Source of the DNA: Seiridium cupressi
Lineage: Eukaryota > Ascomycota > Sordariomycetes > Amphisphaeriales > Sporocadaceae
Length of the DNA: 64,000 bases
Assembly (NCBI GenBank): GCA_036674765.1
Contig: JARVKI010000021.1
Coordinates: 62,001-126,000 of the forward strand
Reading direction: 5' to 3'
The position numbers were made by a program, and so were the translations under genes. Shown one piece after another: positions 57,301 to 64,000 of this stretch. Position 1 is the stretch's first letter, and each line of letters begins with the position of its first letter. Under the pieces are notes generated by a model. That model was not told the DNA's origin and did not search any database. It saw only the letters and a list, made by a program, of their open reading frames with translations.

Positions 57301-58097
57301 GCCATTGGATAGTTTCGAGGCTGTTCTGGAAATCGGCAACTGGAGGTGGGAAGTTCGCGCGCAAGAGGCACCGCTGCATGCCACCAGCATGCCATCAGTA
57401 ATGACAGTCATTGGCACGACAGACTTGTCGTCACCTTGGGCCTTCCCGCCCATGCAGGCACCCGCAGAGCCGCGGCTTACTCCATGGTCTGCTGGTGAGC
57501 ATATACGTGGATACCAGTTCAGGGGATGACCAATTGTTGTCGCCAGTCCATGGCATAGGCTGCCGGTTTGGTCGGAGACTACATGCGTGACGAATGCGGT
57601 CCATATTCGTCATCAGATACAACCCGGCCCAGATCCTAGAGAGGCGCAGATCCCGTCGTTTTGCGGGTTCCTGGATCTGCTGCAGGGTTCCCGGGAAACC
57701 CCATAGTATGTCCACCGTCCAGATCCTCGGGCTATAGCCAAGTTGGGACTACTTTCGACCTAGTTGGGCAGAGAACGGAGACTGCTTGACACAGCTTGAT
57801 TAAATTACAGCCATAACACCGACATGGATAGGCATCGTAAGGTATCAGGGCGAGCAAGGCGATATTGAGGAGTAAGCAAGGGCCGCATCTTTTGGGAGGC
57901 ATGCGAGAGAGTATTAAGAGGACGATTCTTGTCCATCTCATGGTTCAATATCCTCACTTCATCAACTCATCTTCTTCCACATTCTTTTTCTTTCAGCCAG
58001 CTGAATCCAATCCTTGGTGCTAGGTCGCCTATTCTATTCGTCACTCTTTTTTCACCTTCGCTTCAAAAAGAAAACCCCCATTCTCTCTTCCATCAAG
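51301..58097. other. About 7 kb gene-poor stretch
   Basis: The longest spacer in the window, between two divergent genes. Many open frames of 60-163 codons overlap each other on both strands at 53.1-54.8 kb and 56.8-57.7 kb; I tested the larger ones by eye for motifs, splice joints and codon bias and could accept none. A small tandem repeat AAGGCCAGC sits at 52411-52442. No transposase, reverse transcriptase, LTR or tRNA pattern was seen. Confidence 0.5.
52411..52442. repeat. Short tandem repeat, unit AAGGCCAGC
   Basis: Two exact 9-base units followed by an imperfect third (AAGGCCGAGC) and AAGG. Minor repeat in the gene-poor stretch. Confidence 0.8.
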
Positions 58098-59873
58098 ATG
58101 CGTTTCTCCAAGACTGGCGTCTTCGCCGCCCTTTTCTTGCTCTCCTCGGAGGCAACAGCTGCCAACCTGAAGCATCGCAGCCTGCACTACAGACCGGTCA
58201 ACGCCCGAGCTGTTCAAGCTAGCGGCTCTGTTGTCCCTTCGCCGATCTCTTCGTTGCTGCCATCAGCCAGCGCCACCGACGAGGATGGGTGCGAGCCTGA
58301 AGAGACCGGTACCCCCGAGGTTGTCACCAACCCTTCCAACGGTACTGATTTCAGCTCTCGGCCTATTCCCAGCGGCACCGCTGCTCCATCATTCAGCGGC
58401 AGCTTCCCGGGATCTGCACCCATTGCCACTGGAACTGCTCCTCCGGCGGCAGCGAACCCAGCCAACGAGACCGCTGCCGACTCTCCGGCAACTGGATCGG
58501 CGGCACCCCCTTTCACCAACGCCACCAGCATTGCACCTTTCGCGAATGCCACTACCACTGCCGCAGCTGGAGGTGTCACAACTTTGACCGTCGGTATAAC
58601 TTCGATTGACACCGTCATCTCCTGCGCGCCTACCATCACCAACTGCCCGGCTGCTACCAACACCGCTGCTTTGTCCAGTGCTCTTGCCACTTTGCCCGCC
58701 GAGGCCATCTCGACTGTTCTCGTGACCAGCGTGATCGATGTCACCACTACTGTCTGCCCCGTCACGGCAGCTAGCTCTATCCACTCGTCCATCGTTGACA
58801 GCATTGTCAGCAGCTCTGCTACCCTCACCCACACGAACTCTGCCGGCTCCGTCGTAACCTTGACTGTGACTGCCAGCAGTGGGGCGGCTACCGCCATTCC
58901 TTTCCCCACTGGTGGTAGCAACAACGGAGGCTCATATCCTACCGGTTCCCTGCCTGCCGGCTCCGTCTCTACCGTCACCGGCAGCGAAGGCACAACGGTC
59001 ATCTCCAACGACGCTGTCACTGCATCATCCACATCGGCCGCAGCAATTGAGACCGTCGTTACGGTGACGATTGGAAGCCAGGTCCTAACAAGCTCATTGA
59101 CCGTCACTCCTACTCCTGCCGCCATTGTCAGCGAGTCTGCCACTCCCGTTGTCTCAGAGATCACAATTACCGTCGGCAGCGGGGCTACCGCCAGCGTGGT
59201 GACTAACACAGTCACATCGACCCCTACCGCATCGGCTACTACTAACGGTCCTCAGACCGTCATCGTCACAATTCCCGGCGACGACGACCAATACGCCACG
59301 GTAAGTTGTCCGGGAGCTATTCCGCGACCCTTCCAGAATGTCTAAGGTGCTCAAAGTCCGTAGTTGGACTTGTTGGAGCACTCACTCCTCAGACATGACT
59401 CCCCAACTCATATCTTAATTTGAAAGAGTAATTACTGACTCTTCTCTACGCAGTTGACCCTGACGGCATCGACTCCTGCCACTGAGACCAGCTCCAACGA
59501 CGCTGTTACCGCGTCCGCCAGCTCGACCGCCGTTGCGGTTGCCGAGCCATCCACTGTATACGTCACCGCTAGTGCCCCTGCTGCTGAGGCCAGCACCGTA
59601 TACGTGACTGCTTCAGGAGCAGCTGTTGAGGCGGCCACCTCTACTGTTTATGTCACCGCCTCGGCCGCAGCGTCGACAGTTTCGGTTGGCGCTGGTGCTA
59701 CAGTCACTGTCACGGCCAGTGCTGATAACAACGCCGTCGGTAGTATCTCGACCGTTACAGTTACTGCAAGTGGTGCGGGTGCTACCGTTATCACCTCAAC
59801 TGCTGCCGTTGAGACTGCTACGGTCACCGTTACGGAGGCTAGCGTCTCAACTGTCTCTGTCTGCCCGACCTAA
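58098..59873 (+). CDS. Secreted Ser/Thr/Ala-rich repeat protein
   Basis: Predicted 540-residue secreted or wall protein in two exons, 58098-59300 and 59454-59873; the 153 nt intron (GTAAGT, branch TACTGAC, ACGCAG) is in phase 0 and both exons share the same composition. A signal peptide (MRFSKTGVFAALFLLSSEATA) opens the protein. The remainder is almost all Ser, Thr, Ala and Val, with several N-glycosylation sequons (NGT, NET, NAT) in the first half. The C-terminal 130 residues contain short repeats of the form STVYVTAS / STVTVTAS. Only four Cys follow the N-terminal part (SCAPTITNC, TVCP, VCPT). There is no hydrophobic C-terminal GPI signal, so it is probably released or bound non-covalently. 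No known domain was recognised; heavy O-glycosylation is expected. Conventional start chosen because it alone gives a signal peptide (ATG context AAGATGC). Confidence 0.8.
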
Positions 59874-60313
59874 GCGATGATCGGAGATGGCTTTGAAAAT
59901 TGCCAATCATCGTTCAATTTTCGGAACACTTCTTTTTCACGACGCTGCTTTGGGTTTGAAAAAAATTTAGGGTATGGGAAACATTGGGAAACCTGGCGAA
60001 ACGCAACACTTCTTGACTTTCTGGGGGGTTTTTATCGGGGGGGGTTTTTTTTTTTTTTTCTCTGGGACAGCATTTGCGGAGAGGTAGAAAAGAGCACCAT
60101 TTTCTTGTACATATCATGTATCGTATCATATCGGGCTCGCCCGTCTATTCCAGGCCCACTGGTGGGGTCTCCCTGGATAGATGGTGGCTGGCTGCCGAGG
60201 GAGAAATTGCACCACATAGGACATTACATGAACAAAGGACTCGAAAATTCCTTGACCTCAAGGCCGTTTCCAGCCCCACTATTTTGCTTCAACAGTGCTT
60301 GTGCTTGTAATCT
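59874..60313. other. Convergent intergenic region
   Basis: 3' side of the repeat-protein gene (+) and of the hydrolase remnant (-). Contains a G8T15 tract near 60037-60059. No gene recognised. Confidence 0.5.
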
Positions 60314-61764
60314 TCAGCATGACAACACACTCCTCATGTCGTAGGGCTTGGCCGGCCAATAACGTCCTACGAACTCGATGGGGTCCCTGAGCCATGGCGT
60401 TGCCAACGTATCGGACTGGTCGAAGCACTGCTCCCCTTCTCTCAACACCAAATGCAGTGGGGCATCGGGCTGCAGTCTCTTCAACTTGTCGGCCCATGTC
60501 TCAGCGTCCGAAACGCGCACTGATGTATCACCACGCCCGTGGAACCAAAAGACGGGCGGTAGAGGACCAGCCTTTTCCAGATTCTTGATCGGGTCCAGAT
60601 GCGGATGTTTTTGGGCATCCGCAAACCGCCTGTTATGCACCATGCTACAGATGACAGAACCTCGAGCCATTGGGGACGCGAGTTACGATATGTCCTGGAA
60701 TGGAGTTCGCTAGGTAGTCGTCGTGTACCGAAGCAGGTATTTTTTGCGCTTCGGGAGTGGACTCAAGCCATTCCAGATGACTCGCCAGGTCGAGGAGTGG
60801 ATATTGCACTAAATAGCCTGGAGTAAGTGGTTGCTGCTTAGGTGTGCTTGGCGAACTGTTGGGAATAAAAGCTGAGGTCCTAGAGGTAAATGAAGAAAAG
60901 AAAGGAAAGGAAAGGAAAGGGGGGAAGGATAAAGAGAAATACCAGATACAGAAGCATCTATTCATATACTATAAATCACATAAAAATATACTCACACATG
61001 ATGACGCGAATCGGACGGATCATGTCGAGTAGTGCAGTCTATACAACAGTCGGAGTTAACCAAGTTCTCTTTGACAACGCTTTACATATTATTTGTCAAC
61101 AAAAGCTATGTTCCAGAGCGAAAAGCCTGAGTTGAGGTAACTTTCCTTTCAAGATAGATTGTATAGAGGAGGGGGAAACGACACTGAGTTCTTACTTGTG
61201 CGGTCAAAGTTCCGCCACCGCTCTCGCCTACAATAGCAAGGTCGGAAATAACGACTTCGATGCCCGGAAGCTGTGGGAGAGAGGTCTCTACCCACTTCCA
61301 GAAGTCGCGCATGTCGTCGATGATCTCTGTGAACTGTGCCCCTGGCCTGAGGCGATAGTCGGGAGTGACCAGGATGGCCTTGTGCTTCAAGGCCAGTTCG
61401 AGGATCCCGAAATCCCATCAGTGACAGATCTCAAAATGGCCTCTGGTGAAATAACTAACCATGGCCTGAGCCAGGAGTCACTGGTTCCTTCGCTAAAGGC
61501 GCCGCCATGGATTCTCACGAGTAAAGGTCGCTTGCCGTTTGGTAGCTCCCTGGGGATCAGCACATGGACACCGATAGGCTGATGGTCGACGGCCTTGTAG
61601 TAGGCATCGCAGACGTGAAAGAGCGGGAGCAACGCCAAGGCAGCGGTGATTCGGTATTGTACCTCTCCGGCCCGGCCTGCTGCGCTCTCGCTTGGAGCAT
61701 TTTCCCTAAATCCTTCCGAATGAATCTTACCGAAAAATCCTTCCGATTCGCGCGCGGAGTGGTG
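60314..61764 (-). pseudogene. Alpha/beta hydrolase-fold (HSL/esterase-like) gene, damaged
   Basis: A four-exon esterase-like gene can still be traced. Exon 1 (open from 61764 to 61460) has YKAVDHQPIGVHVLIP and the oxyanion motif IHGGAFSEGTS; exon 2 (61406-61196) has TPDYRLRPGAQF and the nucleophile elbow GESGGG; exon 3 (61038-60996) is TALLDMIRPIRVIM; exon 4 (from 60808) starts LQYPLLDL. Introns 2 and 3 have normal GTAAGA/TATAG and GTGAGT/TTTAG ends. Lesions: intron 1 (GTTAGT, branch CACTGAT) ends TTTCGG instead of TTTCAG; near 60671-60690 the frame changes between GHIVTR and MARGSVICSMVHNRRF; no ATG opens exon 1; and the catalytic His position reads GEQCFD where GEHCFD or similar is expected. 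The acid is kept in HGRGDTSV. The multiple, independent lesions argue for a real pseudogene. Confidence 0.8.
60892..60927. repeat. GGAAA microsatellite in intron 3 of the hydrolase remnant
   Basis: Repeated GGAAA units ending in G6, lying wholly inside intron 3 (60809-60995) of the damaged esterase-like gene. Confidence 0.85.
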
Positions 61765-62548
61765 TCAATTTTCGAAAATATTCGAACAGGGGTCACAAGG
61801 CTGAATCACAGTGCCTACAAAAAAAGGCTGTGTACCCGAATCCAGTCATGTCTAAACTTGTCATAGACCCAAATTTGAGAAAGCCTTGTTGCCTTATGGC
61901 AGACCAGCTTGACAGAATTCGAGGCGCCTACACCAAGTTTCTCAATCGCTTCTATGGTTATGTGTCAATGCATCGCTTCTTCTGGCCATAACACCTATTC
62001 CGACTAAATTATGTTACGCAGACGATGAACTTGAACTATATAGATAACATCGGTAATTAGTATTAGTACGCAAACCACTTGCAAGAAGGTTGTCGTCAAT
62101 GAAACAGGGTCGATGTGTCAACGGTGAACACCCATGATTCCGACATTGGACCGGCTGCAAAATCCGCCCTCTTTTCCGGTGGTGGAGTACGGCCTTGGAG
62201 GCTCACAGGATCTATAGAAGATGAGTTATGCAGTGAAACCAATTGGGAATGTTGTCAGCTGCAAGAACGCATCGGCAGGCCAGGGCGGGAGCAGCCGCGA
62301 ACTCAGCCATGCATTCGATTTGAAAGCCGTAGCACGGTTGTCAAACGGTAACACTTCATAATGCGACGTACACAGCCTTCTTCTTCAACAAGGCTGTAAA
62401 ATATCTGACTGTTAAAGGAGAACATTCCAGCAACCGCCCGGAAACATGATGAACATCCCCAATGCGCCTGGCCATATTCACCGTCACTATGTGATAGAAT
62501 AGAACAGCAGCGAGTGGCATCCATAAATTTATAACTTTCAAAAATTCA
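61765..62548. other. Divergent intergenic region
   Basis: Upstream of both the hydrolase remnant (-) and the PigL_N gene (+). No conserved element or gene recognised. Confidence 0.5.
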
Positions 62549-63991
62549 ATGGATCCTCTCACAATTATAGGCGCCTTGTCGGCCATTCTTGCCCTCACCG
62601 AGGGCATGGTGACGCTAACAAGACGGCTACACCGGTGTGTCAGATCAGCAGCAAAGGCTCCCCAGCAAGCCACATACTTCTTCGACGAGATGTCGATCTT
62701 TACGGACATTATGGGTATTTTCCATGATAGCGCTACAGATGCCGCAGTTCACCTCTGTGGTGAGCAAGAAACAAAGAAAGCCAGACTGATCTGGAAAATT
62801 GAGAGGCAATGCTTCTTTATATCAGGGGAGATGGAAGAGTTCGTAAAAACGTATACACGAACTTACGGCAACAGTACGACTAGACTGCAGATAGTCTGGG
62901 CTCAGATACGCTGGTCGGTGAACAAACCCGACACGAAGGAGCTGCAACTTTGCATGAATGCCACCAAGGCCAATGCTTCGTTCATGATGTTGTACTTCCA
63001 GCTGCATGTGGAAAAGAGCAAAAAGAATGAGCAAAGCGTGAAAAGAATGTACGTCAGTCTGTGCGGACAGTTTATGCACTCCTGCTAATTTGTCAGTACT
63101 ATGCTTGAAGCCCAGCTGAAGAATGCGAAGCAGCGAGTGGAAAGATATAAAAAGGATTTGGTAGTATATCGTGAGAAGCTCCAGACGGATGCTGCTGGGC
63201 CACCGGCTGAGCATCTGAACATGTTTCTCGACGACAATCATGAAATCGAGGAGTTTGTCCATGAAGTGGTAGAGAGAATCAAGGAGAGGGCTCGACACAG
63301 CCAACGACAAAAGCGAGAACGACAGAGGAGGGGTCCATCTGGTCAGGATGGTTCCTTGCCACCGTCACCAAGGCGACCACCCTCACCACCGCCTGATCGC
63401 CCGCCGCCACGTGGACCAGCAAGCGAGATTCCAGTACATGAGCCATCGCGTACAGCCACAGGACGCCTGTACATTGCTGAGGAACAGGGCCAAGCGCCCG
63501 GCTCAAGACAGGTGCACTCGGTGAGGTTTGCACAAAATTCAGGTGGCAACCGAAACAGATTGAGAAGAGCCCCGGAGGAATCGGTTCGCGAAATATCACC
63601 GCTGGATACAAGTTCACGGCCACCGCCTATAGTAGCACCGAGAATTCGGGATAACGGCACGCTGATTTCTGAAGAATTTGGAGAATGGCCAACTGATGCA
63701 TATGGCTCGGACACAAGTGTAACCGATGATTCGCATCCACCAGGGAACGGCGACGGAACGACACGACATCCAGGGCGACGGAATCCACCTCCGGGTCGAC
63801 TTCAAGATGAATCAGCACAGCCGTCCGAGCCAGCGCAACATGATGTGGCCCGGGAAGCTCGCCGGGAAGAGCGAGAAGCTTCAGAATCAGGGAGCCCCGG
63901 ACCGTGGCGGCCCGCGCCGCCGTTCGGTGGTAAGGGATCAAGAAGACGGCCGCGGCGCCCGGGAGGACCCTCTTACTCGCCTAGCAGATGA
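62549..63991 (+). CDS. PigL_N-type (fungal N-terminal helical domain) protein with basic Pro-rich tail
   Basis: Predicted 464-residue protein in two exons, 62549-63048 and 63097-63991; the 48 nt intron (GTACGT, branch GCTAAT, GTCAG) keeps frame and gives VKRI|TMLEAQLKNAKQR. The N-terminus MDPLTIIGALSAILALTEGMV followed by helical sequence is characteristic of the fungal N-terminal domain often called PigL_N, seen at the start of NACHT/STAND-like and ankyrin proteins. About residues 160-250 form a charged coiled coil (AQLKNAKQRVERYKKDL, EEFVHEVVERIKERARHS). From about residue 255 the chain is disordered, rich in Pro, Arg, Gly and Ser, ending in GGKGSRRRPRRPGGPSYSPSR. There is no NTP-binding or ankyrin region in the window. 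Function unknown; by analogy with STAND N-termini it may mediate self-association in non-self recognition, but this is inference. The stop (63989-63991) lies 9 bases from the window end, so the gene is complete. Confidence 0.78.
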
Positions 63992-64000
63992 TCCAGGGAC

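Noticed and set aside
58214..59215. 333-codon open frame on the minus strand
   Set aside because: It is the antisense of the Ser/Thr/Ala repeat gene; low-complexity codon use leaves the opposite strand open. The plus strand has a signal peptide and a clean intron.

Overview
The window is nuclear chromosomal DNA from a filamentous ascomycete (Pezizomycotina; protein style suggests Sordariomycetes, an inference). Genes carry short 48-190 nt introns with GT(A/G)(A/C/T)GT-type donors, CTAAC/CTGAC branch points and mostly (C/T)AG acceptors, and they lie on both strands with long spacers. The families are typical of such fungi: CFEM protein, LaeA-like methyltransferase, GtaA-type glutaminase, PigL_N protein, DUF6536 membrane protein. 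I read 16 intact protein genes and 3 broken ones, and saw no tRNA, rRNA, transposon or CRISPR array.

Layout. 0.9-13.3 kb is mostly housekeeping: a CFEM membrane protein (-), the mRNA-export helicase Dbp5 (-), the F-BAR/C1/SH3 protein Bzz1 (+), a small basic UPF0390 protein (+) and a PLP-dependent decarboxylase (-). After a 3.5 kb spacer come a six-exon LaeA-like methyltransferase (16.8-18.5 kb, +) and an ArfGAP-UBA protein with NPF motifs (21.3-23.5 kb, +). 23.7-30.3 kb holds three minus-strand genes: a frameshifted FAD monooxygenase, a membrane-anchored short-chain dehydrogenase and a DUF6536 protein. 34.3-40.6 kb holds an F-box-like protein (+), a methyltransferase pseudogene with two stops (-), a HAD hydrolase (-) and, divergent from it, ribosomal protein L5 (+). 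43.9-51.1 kb holds an Mhp1-type LRR protein (+) and a secreted glutaminase (-). A 7 kb gene-poor stretch follows, then a secreted Ser/Thr/Ala repeat protein (+), a damaged alpha/beta hydrolase (-) and a PigL_N protein (+).

Functional picture. There is no single pathway or cluster. Bzz1 and the ArfGAP-UBA/NPF protein both point to endocytosis and actin; Dbp5, L5 and perhaps UPF0390 to RNA export and ribosomes; CFEM, glutaminase and the repeat protein to the cell surface and nutrition. The most unusual observation is that three accessory enzyme genes (FAD monooxygenase, SAM methyltransferase, alpha/beta hydrolase) each keep long recognisable coding sequence but carry clear lesions, while all housekeeping genes read through cleanly. 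I saw no strong evidence for a wholly new biological system; the best candidates for new biology are the orphan PigL_N protein with a basic proline-rich tail, the repeat-rich secreted protein, and a tentative small two-exon protein at 14.5-14.8 kb.
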